Shown here piece by piece: positions 12,863-24,326 of a stretch of DNA of 64,000 nucleotides (the stretch's first letter is position 1; each line of letters opens with the position of its first letter). Position numbers and translations under genes: made by a program. Location: NCBI RefSeq assembly GCF_019279795.1, contig NC_056744.1:1510349351-1510413350 (forward strand). Reading direction: 5' to 3'. The DNA is from Protopterus annectens. Lineage: Eukaryota; Chordata; Ceratodontiformes; Protopteridae. Below the pieces are notes generated by a model. That model did no database searches. It saw only the letters and a list, made by a program, of their open reading frames with translations, and had not been told where the DNA came from.

Positions 12863-12888
12863 GTCGTTTTCGTCATTAACTTCATCAG
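12863..12888 (-). ncRNA. Hammerhead-ribozyme-like core, PLE1 left arm
   Basis: On the minus strand: CTGATGA, then a short stem II (GTT/GAC, 3 bp), then CGAAAAC. These are the conserved CUGANGA and GAAA core strands in the right order. A possible GTA cleavage triplet lies downstream. Stem III is weak. Hammerhead motifs are known in Penelope terminal repeats. Confidence 0.5.
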
Positions 12889-13323
12889 ATAGCTGTTAGT
12901 ATTCTATCAATCCCCTTAACTTATAGGGCTAGCAATTAGTTGTCATCCAAATGAAATGTGAAGTTCAGTTAAATAGATGTTTAAATACTTTTGCGTTAGA
13001 AATATATATAAAATGTATAAATATAAGACATATATTGTAAAAATGAATATTTGTATTAAAAACTCATTAGTGTTTGATCTTGAAACATTAAGTATATATA
13101 AAATATATAAAAAAATGCATAATAAAATGTAAAAATAACACACATTTTTTTAAAATAGTACACACTTGCTCCCCCTAGTGGTTTATATTGGTATATACCT
13201 GTCAAAATTACATATCCATGTTTCAAGAAAGTAGTTTAAAGAATATCTCAATTGGGTATAAGTAAAATAAATGACCCATATAATAGTTTTATTACAACAA
13301 GTAAACAAAGATGTTGTTTTTCC

Positions 13324-13692
13324 TCAAAGTTTAGCGGATCTTAATTTAAGTACTGGACCCAGGGAGATCATGTCATTCAGCCCTGGGAACCTGGTGGACT
13401 CAAGTACAATTTGCCAAAATAATTCTCTATATTCCACTCGGGTTTCCCACATTCCTCCCCTAGGGTCAATTTCCACCACCTCTAACACAAAAAACTGAAA
13501 TTTGGCTTCTGTACAAGCACAAGTGTGTTTGTACAATGCATTACTGTCCTTCTTGGTCCTGATGTCATATAGGTGTTCATAAATCCTTTGTTTCAACTTT
13601 CTTTCACTTTTACCTATATAAAAACAACCACATTCTTTACATATCGATAAATATATGATTCCTTTTGTATTACAGTTTGCAAATGTATTCAA
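13324..13692 (-). pseudogene. PLE1 GIY-YIG endonuclease domain
   Basis: Shows the GIY-like IIYLSI strand, the CxxC pair (CKEC), the YIG block (FYIGKSERKLKQRIYEH) and downstream Asn. This endonuclease makes the target nick in Penelope-like retroelements. The frame is open for about 120 codons but lacks a joined RT: the RT part is in another frame and separated by about 140 bp. Confidence 0.85.
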
Positions 13693-13831
13693 ATAAAGTT
13701 TTTTTTCCTTGCCTTTAGGTAATAACAGTCACCAGTTATTAAATGAGTACAAAAGTTGCATGTTCCACATTTAAACAGCCCTCTTTTGTTTGATAGTCCT
13801 TTGGTATCAAATTTTTTTGAACCCTTCTCTA

Positions 13832-14344
13832 TTAGGTTTTTATGGTATTACCTTTACGGTAAACATATTTTAGGCTGTCATCAAATATGTAATTAAGATC
13901 AGATATTTTAGCAAAATTTCCCCACTCTTTATCTATTATTTTCCTTATCAGGCCAGATTGGCCGTCATATGTAGTTATAATACTTGCGCTGTACATGTCT
14001 GTTGAGTTCACTTTAAAAGGCGTTGCTGCTTGTTTTAACACTGTACCTATAATTGGGGCAAACCTGGTGTTCCTACCTTGTATTACTTCCTTGTGTATTT
14101 CATCAAAAAAACTACCAGGGTAACCCCTATTCAAAAATTGTTCTTTTAACCATTCACATTCCTTGTTGAACCACTCATTATCAGTAGTCATCCTACTTAT
14201 ACGAAGTAACTGTCCCTTGATTACCCCTCTTTTTTGAGAGTAGGGGTGGGAACTAGTATAGTGCAAGTAGGAATTGGAAAATGTATCTTTTCTATAAACT
14301 TTCAAAACAAATTGATTTCCATTTTTTGTGACGGTTATATCCAA
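13832..14344 (-). pseudogene. PLE1 reverse transcriptase C-terminal fragment
   Basis: An open 170-codon frame with the post-catalytic PLE RT region: the DITV start, VYRKDTFSNSYLHYTSSHP and QLLRISRM are typical of Penelope-family RTs after the catalytic YxDD, which is absent here. 5'-truncated where the inverted arm begins. Confidence 0.8.
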
Positions 14345-14778
14345 ATAATTTAATGTATGGTGTTCAAATTTGTATGTAAAACTATTTTATGGGTCATTTA
14401 TTTTACTTATATCCAAATGAGATATTCTTTTAACTACTTTCTTGAAACATGGATTTGTAATTTTGACAGTTATATACCAATATAAACCACTAGATGGAGC
14501 AAGTGTGTACTATTTTAAAAAAATGTGTGTTATTTTTACATTTTATTATAATTTTTTTTATATATTTTATATATACTTAATGTTTTAGGATCAAACACTA
14601 GTGAGTTTTTAATACAAATATTCATTTTTACAATATATGTCTTATATTTATACATTTTATATATATTTCTAATGCAAAAGTATTTAAACATCTATTTAAC
14701 TGAACTTCACATTTCATTGGATGACAACTAATTGCTAGCCCTATAAGTTAAGGGGATTGATAGAATACTAACAGCTAT

Positions 14779-14801
14779 CTGATGAAGTTGATGACGAAAA
14801 C
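14779..14801 (+). ncRNA. Hammerhead-ribozyme-like core, PLE1 right arm
   Basis: Inverted copy of the 12863-12888 motif: CTGATGAAGTTGATGACGAAA on the plus strand, with one stem-loop II difference. Upstream TAAC and downstream GTTA could pair in stem I. Confidence 0.5.
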
Positions 14802-15113
14802 AACACTTTTGTAGAACGTTAATGGTTTTTATTGTATCCTGAGTGCACCTATATTTTTGTATTTTCGTGCTGGTTCCTGTCTACCATTAAAAGTTTTTGT
14901 GCCTGTGGATCCTTGGTGCCTCTTTGTAATGGTTTTAACATGGGTTGAGGTAGGTGTATAGTATTATTCAGAACTACAAACATCTCCCCTACCTCTACCC
15001 ATGTTAAAACACAGTCCTAGATTGTTTTTTTGTCGTCGACATTATTATTTCCGAACTTCCGTGTTCGACTATAGTACAGTCGATGTAGTGCCGTTCGACA
15101 TTTCAGTAGTAAA

Positions 15114-15115
<2 letters not shown>

Positions 15116-15201
<86 letters not shown>
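15116..15201. repeat. (TA)n(CA)n microsatellite
   Basis: TA repeats followed by CA repeats between the MITE and the left end of the Harbinger element. Confidence 0.95.
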
Positions 15202-15205
<4 letters not shown>

Positions 15206-15237
15206 TATAAATATAGATATTCATTAAGTATAGATAG

Positions 15238-15291
15238 TGGGCAGGATTCACAAAGCCTCCATGTAAGAGATACATGGCTTACACGGAGGCT
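15238..15291 (+). repeat. Left TIR and subterminal hairpin of Harbinger element
   Basis: 14-bp TIR at 15238-15251, then AGCCTCCATGTAAG paired with CTTACACGGAGGCT (13 of 14 positions complementary) around a 10-base loop. Confidence 0.75.
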
Positions 15292-15569
15292 GCAGTTAAA
15301 CGGTGTGACGTCAGCATGTCATGCATATGCATGAGGGCATGCTGAATCACATCTAAGGCTAACACGGTCCATGTAAGACAGTAGGGGGCGTGCCCGTAGG
15401 CCGAGCCCTGCAAGCGGACACGCCCCCAGAAGAGTAAAAGTGCCCAAAGTAAACACCCACGACAGAGTCCATGGAAATGTGAATAAACACAACACAACAC
15501 ATGCCCCCACAGACTATGAACATAAAATATATAAATGAACATGTTATATATCTTTTTTAAATCGTAAAG

Positions 15570-15660
15570 ATGTTTGCCCGTGAGTGCGCTCATTTGCGCG
15601 GATGTGCCCGTAGCTTAGCCACAGTTAGCAGTCAGTGGAAAAGCATATAAGAACTAAATA
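15570..15660. repeat. Left subterminal repeat block
   Basis: Short recurring words (GTGCCCGTAGCTTAGC, CAGTTAGCAG, TTTGCGCGGA) that recur at 16855-17075. In PIF/Harbinger elements subterminal repeats are candidate transposase or Myb-partner binding sites. Confidence 0.5.
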
Positions 15661-15675
15661 TGCAAAGTAAGCCAA

Positions 15676-15743
15676 GAAGCAATAGCGTAGCGATAGAGAC
15701 GTCGGCTGAAGAGCAGGCATCCATGGTTCAAGCCCCCACAACA
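15676..15743 (+). ncRNA. tRNA-like module a
   Basis: An A-box-like TAGCGTAGCGATAGAG and a perfect B box (GGTTCAAGCCC) about 45 bases downstream, followed by ATTTTTATTTTTAG. It resembles a tRNA-derived pol III promoter, such as a SINE head, not a functional tRNA. Confidence 0.5.
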
Positions 15744-15966
15744 TCAATTTTTATTTTTAGTAAAATAAGCACGAAACAAGTCCCTGACAAATATGTACAC
15801 ATATAAAATCATATTTTATGTAAAATGTAATGAAATAGTCCATTTACCAAAAAGTAAATGAAAAGAAAACCAATAAATCCACAGAACGAGGTCCTTGTCA
15901 GCAGAAAACCAGACACCAAAATCCAAAATGAAATCCTTAACGCATTTTATTATAATACCAAAACAT

Positions 15967-15996
15967 TTTCGCCACGGCAATCCGTGGCTTCTTCAG
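15967..15996 (-). ncRNA. Hammerhead-ribozyme-like core, PLE3 left arm
   Basis: On the minus strand: CTGAAGA, a perfect 7-bp stem II (GCCACGG/CCGTGGC) with loop ATTG, then GAAA. It matches the CUGANGA...GAAA hammerhead core. Confidence 0.6.
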
Positions 15997-16677
15997 AGGA
16001 AAATAAACAACTAAAACAACACACTCCATTAATATCAGGAAATGTAGGAAGTGACATCTTCCAATTTCCTCAAAGCAGCAATCACCTTTTAAAGAACATA
16101 TGTCACATAAAGTATAAAACACTACAAAACATTTTGTTAATTAATACGACAACTTATGTATAAACTTTATGTAAAAACATGACTAAAATAAACCTTATAA
16201 AATACAAATAAGTATAAATAAAAATAAAAATAATTAACCTACATCTTTTGTTAGCAGGACCAACTATCCTATCAAGGATACCTGCAAAATAATAAATAGG
16301 TTCAAGACAAGTCCTTTTGACGGTACCATTATGTTGTGTCAAAAGTTAGTTCAGTTCCCTGCAAGGCAGTTATACACACACACATTGCAGGTATCCTTGA
16401 TAGATTAGTTGGTCCAGTAAACATAAGATGTAGTTTAATTATTTTTATTTTTTACTTATACCTACTTGTATTTTATAAGGTTTATTTTAGTTATGTTTTG
16501 ACACAAGTTTATATATAAGCTTTTGTATTAACTAACAAAATGTTTTGTAGTGTTTTACATTTTATGTGACACATGTCTTTTTAAAAGGTGATTGCTGCTT
16601 TGAGGAAATTGGAAGATGTCACTTCCTACATTTTCCTGATATTAATGGAGTGTATTGTTTTAGTTGTTTATTTTCCT

Positions 16678-16707
16678 CTGAAGAAGCCACGGATTGCCGT
16701 GGCGAAA
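16678..16707 (+). ncRNA. Hammerhead-ribozyme-like core, PLE3 right arm
   Basis: Inverted copy of the left-arm motif with the same core strands and the identical 7-bp stem II. Confidence 0.6.
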
Positions 16708-16854
16708 ACGCTTTGGTATTATAATAAAACGCTTTAAGGATTTCATTTTGGATTTTGGTGTCTGGTTTTCTGCTGACAAGGACCTCGTTCTGTGGATTTA
16801 TTGAAATAGTCCATTTATTTTGAAGAAATGTGAGATAACTAAACAATAAAAAAT

Positions 16855-17090
16855 GTGAGATGTGCCTATAGCTGAGCTACAGTTTAACAAGGTGAGTGCA
16901 TCTGCCCGTAGGTGAGCAGTGATTTAACAGGTGCAAAATGAGTGACCGTAGGTGAGCAGTGGTTTAACATGCTAAAACTGTGTTCCCCTAGCTTAGCTGA
17001 GCGTAATATGCATGCTGACAGCCAAATGAGGCGTAAACCAGTGTAACCCGTTTGCGCGGAGCTGCGCACCGTGCTAACAAGCTAACTGGT
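16855..17090 (+). repeat. Subterminal tandem repeats of ~50 bp
   Basis: Three to four imperfect copies of a unit with CCGTAGGTGAGCAGTG and TTTAACA, preceded and followed by TAGCTGAGC/TAGCTTAGC. It shares words with 15570-15660; GC-rich hairpin words occur near the right end. Confidence 0.6.
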
Positions 17091-17174
17091 GGGCAACATT
17101 GAGCAAGCTGTAACAAAACTGCCTTTACACAGACACACCCCCTAGCCTGTCTAGACAGTCATAAAATATAAAAA

Positions 17175-17242
17175 GCAGTGGCCAGGTTCGAACCCAGGAT
17201 ACCATGCACCATAGTCAAGGTACTGAACCACTAAGCCACAAC
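17175..17242 (-). ncRNA. tRNA-like module b
   Basis: On the minus strand: GTGGCTTAGTGGTTCAG (A box) and GGGTTCGAACC (perfect B box), followed by CTTTTTATATTTTATG. It aligns along its whole length with module d (46527-46596). Probably a tRNA-derived SINE head or tRNA pseudogene. Confidence 0.55.
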
Positions 17243-17436
17243 AGCTGTACTTAAAAATGCAGTAATAGCAAATATATAGGAATGAATAGAAAGTGGAGCA
17301 TGACAAAGCAGGTTTTGTGAAGTTGATACAATTCCAAAATGGTCGATCACAGATAAGTGCGGGAAAAACGACATATATAAACCCCATAGGCGGGAATACA
17401 CAGCATAAACGATTGTAGAACTGACTTGCAGCCAGA

Positions 17437-19446
17437 ATGTCAGGAGTAGGTGAGGGTAGTTGCTTTTAAGCACAGAGGTGGGGCGTTGAGGAGTCCAGAT
17501 ACATGGTCTGGCTCCTAGTCCACAATCATGAGGCCCAACTCATGCAGGGCCAGGTCCTGTGGGGAGCATATAGGGCTGAGGCGTGGGACCGGTTGGCTCA
17601 TGATCTCACCAGTGCCACAGGGATTCCAAGGACTGGTGAGCAGGTCCGTCACCACCAGGCGGACCTGAAGAGACACAAGCAGGACCAATTGAACCTTTGG
17701 ATCCAGGAGGCCCGGCAAATGCCCAATGCCCCACTACTGAGTAAGTTACATTTAATTATGTATGTAAGAAATTAAATTAGCTGATATTATGGAGATGTGA
17801 ATTCCAATATTACTTCATTTATATTACAGCTGCAGGTGTCTGTTCTGCGAACCGCAGAGCCTATGGTGATAGGCTGGTGCGGTTGCGCCACCAGGCAGGT
17901 CAGTAATCCACTCCCAGTAACTGTAAAGAAATATAAAAGTATGACAGTTAGCAAAAGAGTGCAGTGTAGTCACTAAGTAATAAAATGTGCAAGTAACAGT
18001 GTAAAAGTGTTTGCAAGTATTGCTTGATTACAAAAGTGTGTTTCAGTCTGTAATCCAAACAGAAAAATGAAAATGTCTGAAATAAAGTCTGAAATAAAGA
18101 TGCCCCACCTGCAATATAATGGTACACAACCTGCAGCAGGCTGAAAAGTACAGCTGCAGAAGGTGAGCAAATCACATGTGTGAAATATATCCCTGTTGAA
18201 ATACTGAAACATGACAGAAGTGAGACTGCTGGAAAGGATTGTAATAACTACAGGTAAAACATGTCAATAAAGCCTAGAAGTAAGTACCATCCTGAATAGT
18301 AAAATGAAAACAAGTGAGAGAGTGTGAGAAAGAGTTATGAATCCACCAATAAAGTAGTAATAACCCCCGAATAAAGTATACTGCAGTCAGTACAGAATGA
18401 AATGAATGTGACAAGTAGAACCAAACTGCAAAATGTGTTCAAAGTGTTGCTGCAGCTGGAATGTGTATCCCAAAATCTGGATATGTTGCTCTCAGTCTGC
18501 AATATGCAGATAGTATGATTGTCGGAAATATCAAACATCCACAGTTGTCTATAGCTATATAAAGCAAATGTAGCAGGATGATGTAGCTGAACAAAGCCAG
18601 ATATGAACGTGTATGAATAACAATACAATGTATACTGATGTAGCAGTAACAGTCCTATCACCAAATTGAAGTAGTTATCATATAGGAAACTGTAGTTAGA
18701 ACAGTAGTGTGTATATATATATATGTAGCTATTAGAAATGTACAGCATATGTATTGGTATTCGAAGGTGTTAATATTTTCTTCACCCCACCCTATAACCA
18801 CATATAATCTATTCCACGTGAAATTGGTATGTGCAATTACAATTAACACCCCTAGACATTTGTCCTGTTGGGTCATAAATATTTGCATGTACGTTGATGC
18901 ATATGCCCTGTTCATACATCCATCAATCAACCCTGAATGTTGTTGGACTGTGTATTGCTGTTCAAATTATGCATGTGTTATGCTCGCTGTTCAGTGGTGT
19001 GAATATCTGGGTGTTTGGTTAATGGGAATACTAATGCATGCTGTTACAGCTAATTGCAAATGGTATTGTATGTTACTAACCCAAACTGTCATGACATAAT
19101 GCAAAACATAGGACGACAGGGAAGGCGGGTTCCAGTGGACCCACCTCTCCCACCTCAGCTGGTGAGTGCATCTGACACTAGTGCCCAGTCTGGACCCTCC
19201 TCCGGTGGCCCTGTGCCACCTGCGGGTGGAAGCGCTGCAGGGGATGTGGCCCATCCCCCCTCTGCAAGCGTGGCCGGAGGAGAACCACCACTCACCCTCC
19301 GTAGCGTCCGGACTGCGGTGCATAGGGAGATCCGGGACTCTGTTCTTGGGCCCTTACACCAGCTTGAGGCACAGGTGGCACAACTTATGGGCATGTCTGT
19401 TGCCTGGCCTACACAGCCCCCAGCACAGCCCCATTCTGGGCAGTGA
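17437..19446 (+). CDS. Harbinger Myb/SANT-like partner protein 1 (3 exons, one early stop)
   Basis: Exons 17437-17740, 17830-17898 and 19112-19446. Both introns are phase 1 with GT/AG ends (CTGA|GTAAGT; GCAG|GTCAGT; acceptors TTACAG and CATAG), and the joined frame stays open to the TGA at 19444. Exon 1 encodes a Myb/SANT-like trihelix domain (WGVEESRYMVWLL ... GEQVRHHQADLKRH), as in the DNA-binding partner that brings PIF/Harbinger transposase to DNA and the nucleus. Exon 3 is Pro/Ala/Gly-rich and ends in a predicted helix (RTAVHREIRDSVLGPLHQLE) before a Pro tail. The ATG at 17437 is in frame, but a TAA at 17467 interrupts after ten codons. The next ATG, 17503, would cut into the domain, and a CACAG acceptor-like site at 17471-17475 suggests an upstream exon as an alternative. 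Confidence 0.65.
17899..19111 (+). other. Intron 2 of Myb-like gene 1
   Basis: 1.2 kb AT-rich intron between the GTCAGT donor and the weak CATAG acceptor. No other coding sequence recognised. Confidence 0.5.
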
Positions 19447-20000
19447 AGGAACAGTGGCAACTGCCCATGGGTGGGGATATCAGTTCCACTGTTGCCATCT
19501 GTGGGCTCATGGGCTCTAGATATCCAAACATCCTTCCCCGTCAATTGTGTAACCCCCCACACATGTCATACACCACCCCTGTATGCGTCTTGTTTGTCTT
19601 GTCTGTTGACCTACCCAACCTACCTCCCCAGCTATACTGACTTCCTTCACCTAATATACCACTCTCACCTGAAAAAAAAAAAAAAGGGAACTCTGTACCC
19701 ACAAAAAAATTACGCCCCATACATAGCTGCCCATTCCGCACATATGTCTGCTGGACATGGAAACTATCAATTACAAACTGGCTGTACAACAAGTATTATT
19801 GTTGTCCTGACAAATCTCTCAGGAGTGGAAGGTTTCAAATGTCACACCAAATTACATACATATGTACAGCTGTTGCTGATGAAGAAATGGGCAGCTATGG
19901 GCCTTACCTACATCCCTCCTGCAAAACCCGAGCTTGTTTCCCTACTGTCTTACCCTCATTGAGACACCTTTTTCACCACTTTCCTGTCTCCCCATTTTCA
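19447..20000. other. Unassigned DNA downstream of Myb-like gene 1
   Basis: Pyrimidine-rich 3' flank with no clear polyadenylation signal and no recognisable gene. Confidence 0.35.
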
Positions 20001-20014
20001 TTTCTTTCAAAGAA

Positions 20015-20150
20015 AATAGCGTGGGTGTGCGCAAGAGTAAGCACGTTTAAGCGGTTGTAAGTGGGTGTGCGTGGAGCTGAACGCCAGTGCGCATGCAGGA
20101 GCTCCGCGCAAACCAGCGCTAACCCGGTTACAACTGCTTAAAAGTGTCTT
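20015..20150. repeat. GC-rich Harbinger-type subterminal words, internal
   Basis: GTGGGTGTGCG, CAGTGCGCATGCAGGAGCTCCGCG and CCAGCGCTAACC resemble the right-end words at 53640-53860. This may mark an old internal end, meaning a second Harbinger copy. Confidence 0.4.
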
Positions 20151-20199
20151 AGTCAATCTGATTGACAGGTCCTGTAGTCAGTTCAAAAGCAAAATAAAA

Positions 20200-20268
20200 T
20201 CCCACTGTCAGTCCCGAACCCAGTACCTTGAAACAGTAGTCTGCATGACTTACCACTAAGCCATTACT
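20200..20268 (-). ncRNA. tRNA-like module c
   Basis: On the minus strand: ATGGCTTAGTGGTAAG (A-box-like) and GGGTTCGGGAC (imperfect B box), followed by GATTTTATTTTGC. It has the same orientation and T-rich tail as module b. Confidence 0.45.
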
Positions 20269-20639
20269 GTTATACAAGAACATTGTGCTAAAATAAATAT
20301 ATCATGTAATAGTAGGAATGAATGTAAAGGGAATATAGGATGTGTAGTACACAAAGCATGTCATGTATATTTACTGTCAAATCTAGTGGATATCTATGAT
20401 AGTAGTGTGTGAACATAAACAGCCATGCTAGTTGGTAGCTAGTAGGTAATAATGCCACTGTAGCACCTTGCAAGCCACACACATACTCACAGCAGGATAA
20501 TCACTGCCCATACCCCACAACCTGTTACAGGAACACATCCGGACCAAGTAATAAAATATGTGGAGCAAAGGGCCAAAACCAGGGACACATTACAAATAAT
20601 GTTACAACAAACTTAGACAGTTCAGAGAGTAACAGGTTC

Positions 20640-20790
20640 TGCATTTTGTGGGATGTTTGGAAGGGTATGAAGTCTGAAACTTAAATGTTTGTCACTATAT
20701 TCTGACTTGAGCCCAGAGATTTGCCAGAAAAAGCTGTGCATGAGATATTGACCAAAATATGAGGCAGAAATGTGGACAACCTGCAAATAT
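20640..20790 (-). repeat. Dispersed repeat X, copy 2
   Basis: The reverse complement matches 56410-56605: GCCTCATATTTT, TCTGGCAAATC and AGTTTCAGACTTC in the same order. Confidence 0.65.
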
Positions 20791-21233
20791 TTGTACACAT
20801 GAGAGGTCTGACACCACCATATTTGAATAGTTAAGAGCCTAGACATAGCAACAGTGACTGAGTTACAGGGATGCCCCGCAGACTCCATGTGAAATGTACA
20901 AACAGTAGGCAGAAAGGTGTTACAACACATGCAATGGTAAATATCATTCCAAGATGGCCGCCGACTAGTCTAGTCCTTACTCTCTGAGCTCCTCACAGCT
21001 ATTTAACTTTTGGTTTTTTTTACAACTTTATATCAACCTTTTTCCTCAAATTTTTATACTAAAAGATTTTATAAATCTTTTTCTACGCATTTGGATTATT
21101 TTTTCTTCTGGACTTATTATCCTGGGATTTATTTTACCTCAGAACATTCTTGGTCTCTCTGCTGCTGGGACTCCTACTGCTCCAGTCTGTTCCTGGTTCC
21201 TGGTATCCTGTTGACTGCATTCCATTTCTGGGC

Positions 21234-21927
21234 ATGGCTACAAAATCTGACTCCATGGAGACTCAGCCTACAAAGGCCAAATATACTTCAATGCTCTCTC
21301 CTGAAAAAGATTCAGGTTCAAAAAGACTGAAATCATCTAGACAACCTACAGAAACTATTAATGTAAGTAATAAAGATTTAAATGGCTCAAATTTCCTTTT
21401 AGAAGAACTAGAAATAGCATTAAAACCAATCCAAAGTGCTACACAAAACTTTTCAGAACAGTTTACAGACTTTAGTAAATCTTTAAAGCAAATAAACGAT
21501 AGTATTGTTACTATTGAAAATAAAAGCTTTGGAAGTTAAAACAGACTTATTGGAAAGTGACTTTAAATCTAGAGATAAAACTATTTCAGATTTACAAGCT
21601 AAAATATTGGATCTGGAAGCCAGGATTCGAAGAAATAACATCATTATTCGTGGTTTACCTGAATCTTATGACAATAAAAACTTGTTATCTGTGACTAAAA
21701 ATATCTTTGAAACACTGTTAAATTGTGAAGCTTCTTCAAAATCTATAATTGTAGAGAGAGCACACAGAGCACTGCGTACAAAGCAAGATTCTTCCACACC
21801 AAGGTTAATTTATACTAAGTTACTAAACTTTCAAGACACTTTCCAGATCCTAGAAACTGCTAAAACAAAGAAACAATTCATATGGAAGTCTCACAAACTA
21901 TCATTTTCCCAAGATCTTCCTGCATAG
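21234..21927 (+). pseudogene. L1 ORF1p (RNA-binding protein), frameshifted
   Basis: ORF1p is the coiled-coil/RRM chaperone that coats L1 RNA. The ATG at 21234 opens a disordered N-terminus and a coiled-coil. A one-base shift between about 21505 and 21537 moves the frame. The second segment continues the coiled-coil (DLQAKILDLEARI) into the RRM start (RRNNIIIRGLPE) and ends at a TAG at 21925. C-terminal-domain sequence continues past the stop to about 22140 in broken frames. An upstream in-frame codon at 21150 is non-essential 5' leader. Confidence 0.8.
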
Positions 21928-22139
21928 ATCAAATTAAATAGACAAAAACTAGCCCCTATTGTGCTGACTTGATAAAAGAGGGATTAGATTTCGAATGGCT
22001 TATCCTAATACCTTGTCTTTCACAGCTAATGACAAAAGATTTGTATGTTCAGATCCTAAAGATGCAAAAGACATTTTTCTTAAAACATTTAAAAGCTTCC
22101 TGACACTGTATCTTAATATTCTACTGTTAAAGAACTACA

Positions 22140-24326
22140 ATAAGGTTTGATTTTTTCATTTCTTTACTCTGACAGTATTTGTGTTACATGATTTGTAATT
22201 CTGGTGTGACATAATTATATTAGCTTAAGAACTTGTCATGTAATTTACACATGATGGATTTGGTGTGACAGTGTGCAGTGACAGGATATATGCTTGTTAG
22301 ATTTGTGTGGATTAATAGAAGCATTTAAATTGCTGTATTTACTTTTTTCTCTTTCTCTCACATATACTTGCTGTGTAAATAGATAATATGTTAATTTTAC
22401 TACAAGCTTTTGAGTTACAGCCTTCTGTGTAAGCTAAATGATTTTTGGAGGGAAAAACATTCCATCTCAACATTCTAGCAAGAAAATCTTCCCCTCAGAG
22501 TTCCAGCTGATGCTGTGCATGAACATGCGCACACTACAGTCTCTCTGAGATGGATGATGATGTCATCATTTGTGAGGAAAGAAGGACAGTTTCAAATACA
22601 CAAGTCTGCTTGTTTTCAACAAGTATTCAATAGCGCTAACTTTTTAATAGATCTGGCTATTATTTAAAGTGTTTTCTCTTCATAAATGAAGGTTGCTTTT
22701 TAAATTTAAACAGATTCATGTCACATAATATATTCAGTGACTTTTAATGTGTCTGCATGACTTCAAAGCAAGCTGCTACTTTCATAAAGCAGAGTGAAAA
22801 TGTTTCTGGAAACAAATGAACAGGTTAGTTTTATATATTAAAATTCTAAAGGATGTGTAAGGAAATGAACATATTTTCCTATTCAGAATATTTTTCATAC
22901 AATATTTTATATTATACTGAAGTGTTTAATTTGACAAATGTTACAAAGTATACCTGTTCATATGAAAGTTTCATGTTCTTTCTATTCTCTGCTCTCTTTC
23001 TTCTCAGAGGCTGGATGTGATATTTATGATTAGTAGTTTATGTTTAAGAAAGCCTTTACTTATTTGAAAGGTTTGAAATAACTATATTTAATATGATTAG
23101 CTGAATCTACCTGTATATATTTAAGCCCTTAGATTTACTGCATTTAGCTTGCTTGTTTCTGTTTTAATTAGATGTTCAAAATGTTTACTTTAAAAGCCTT
23201 GTCTTTTCATGCTGTTTTGCTATGTTACATCTATAGCTTAGAAGAATAGTATGGCTACATAACCTAACAGAGTCATTAGTAAAATATTCAAAAGTAGATT
23301 TAAAATTATATGTATGCACATTGTTGTACATTCAGTCCAATATATATGATGCTGTTTAAGTTACTATTTAATAATATAATTATACTTTATTCATGTATAT
23401 TAACTAGTGTTAAAACCTTACAGCTTATAATATTTCGTTTTGAATAGTTCCTGTACTACTATTATCTAGTTAATAGATGCATCTCCAGACTGAATTGTTT
23501 TTCATTTTGAGATATGGTTGCTTGGTAGTTTTTTGCTTTATTTGAACTATAACTAAATACTCATTCTACAGGTATTAGTGCTTTTATCATACTAATGGTC
23601 ATGTTGATTAATGAAATTATCACTAAAGTACTAAAGAAGGTTCAGTAGATAGTGCATGACTATTATCTTTAGTTCAGTAATGCTATGCTTATTTACTTAT
23701 ATTATAATGTTACCAGTTGGTTTTGTTATACTTATATATGTTATCTTACATATTTTTCAGTTTTAATTGTATTACTTCTTATGATAGAGTGTTCTAGTTA
23801 AGCAGAGTGTGATTTATTTATTATTTACTTGTTTCTCTTTCTCTTGAAATACTTGAGGAAATACATTTAATCACTATAAATTTCAATTTAAGGATAGGAG
23901 CTTTAGATTAGTATTAGAAGTGGGATTAAGCATGTTGGACGTCTTGAAATTAGTTAATTTTGTATATATTTTCAGTAGTATTACTCGGACTTTATGTTAT
24001 GTTAGGCTTCCTTTGAGTAATTTGTATTCTAACTTGAGGTTATTATTATCTATAATTACAATGTTTTTTTTATGTTCTTCTGCTCTTCCTTTATCACAGG
24101 GGGATTGGTGGGTAGGCACTAGGGTTAGGATAAAGGTTATTATTATACATTTCATGGTTCTTAAAAAAAACTTTTTTCTTTTTTTTTCAACAAATGTTAT
24201 TTGATGACTTGCTTGAATACTTAAAGACTGTTTTTTCTTTTATTTTTTTTCTTCTTTTTAATGTTGTGTTGGATTTGCACCTTGAGTTCACTTTTATAGC
24301 ATCAATAATGATTATACTTGTAGAAT
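22140..24326 (+). other. L1 ORF1-ORF2 spacer, ~2.2 kb
   Basis: AT-rich DNA with no recognisable coding sequence between ORF1 and ORF2. The spacer is very long for an L1. I saw no terminal repeats or duplication that would mark a separate insertion, but it could be one. Confidence 0.4.

Larger units (their letters stand above)
12695..14927 (-). mobile_element. Penelope-like element PLE1 with inverted terminal arms
   Basis: Flanked by an exact 14-bp direct repeat AATGGTTTTAACAT (12681-12694 and 14928-14941), taken as its target-site duplication inside the MITE. Minus-strand coding: an RT C-terminal fragment (14344-13832), then the GIY-YIG endonuclease (13692-13324), then 3' sequence to 12695. 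The right arm (about 14370-14927) is an inverted copy of the left arm (12695-13300), so both outer ends are element 3' ends. 5'-truncated: most of RT is missing. Confidence 0.85.
12581..15115. mobile_element. Palindromic MITE, split by PLE1
   Basis: The left part (12581-12694) begins GGTTTACTACTGAAATGTCG. The right part (14942-15115) ends with its reverse complement, CGACATTTCAGTAGTAAACC. With the 2.2-kb PLE and one copy of the 14-bp duplication removed, the two parts form a ~288 bp near-perfect palindrome with arms of roughly 130-140 bp and a short loop near 14960-14990. Both ends abut TA repeats, consistent with a TA target, but a true duplication cannot be read from TA repeats. No coding capacity; superfamily not assigned. 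Confidence 0.7.
15847..16801. mobile_element. Penelope-like element remnant PLE3 (two inverted 3' arms)
   Basis: A 955-bp palindromic insertion flanked by an exact 16-bp direct repeat TGAAATAGTCCATTTA (15831-15846 and 16802-16817). The arms (about 15870-16290 and 16390-16800) are inverted copies. No RT or endonuclease is left. It is assigned to PLEs by its shared architecture and hammerhead-like cores; it could be another palindromic element. Confidence 0.65.

Noticed and set aside
15676-15743. Functional tRNA gene
   Set aside because: The A box is imperfect and the acceptor stem does not pair convincingly; a tRNA-derived element is more likely.
18335-18930. Minus-strand frames of 90-137 codons
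   Set aside because: Within an AT-rich intron, no domain similarity, low-complexity Tyr/Ile content.
19054-19562. Minus-strand and alternative-frame ORFs over Myb-like gene 1 exon 3
   Set aside because: Shadows of a GC-rich exon; only the plus frame joins exons 1 and 2 in phase.
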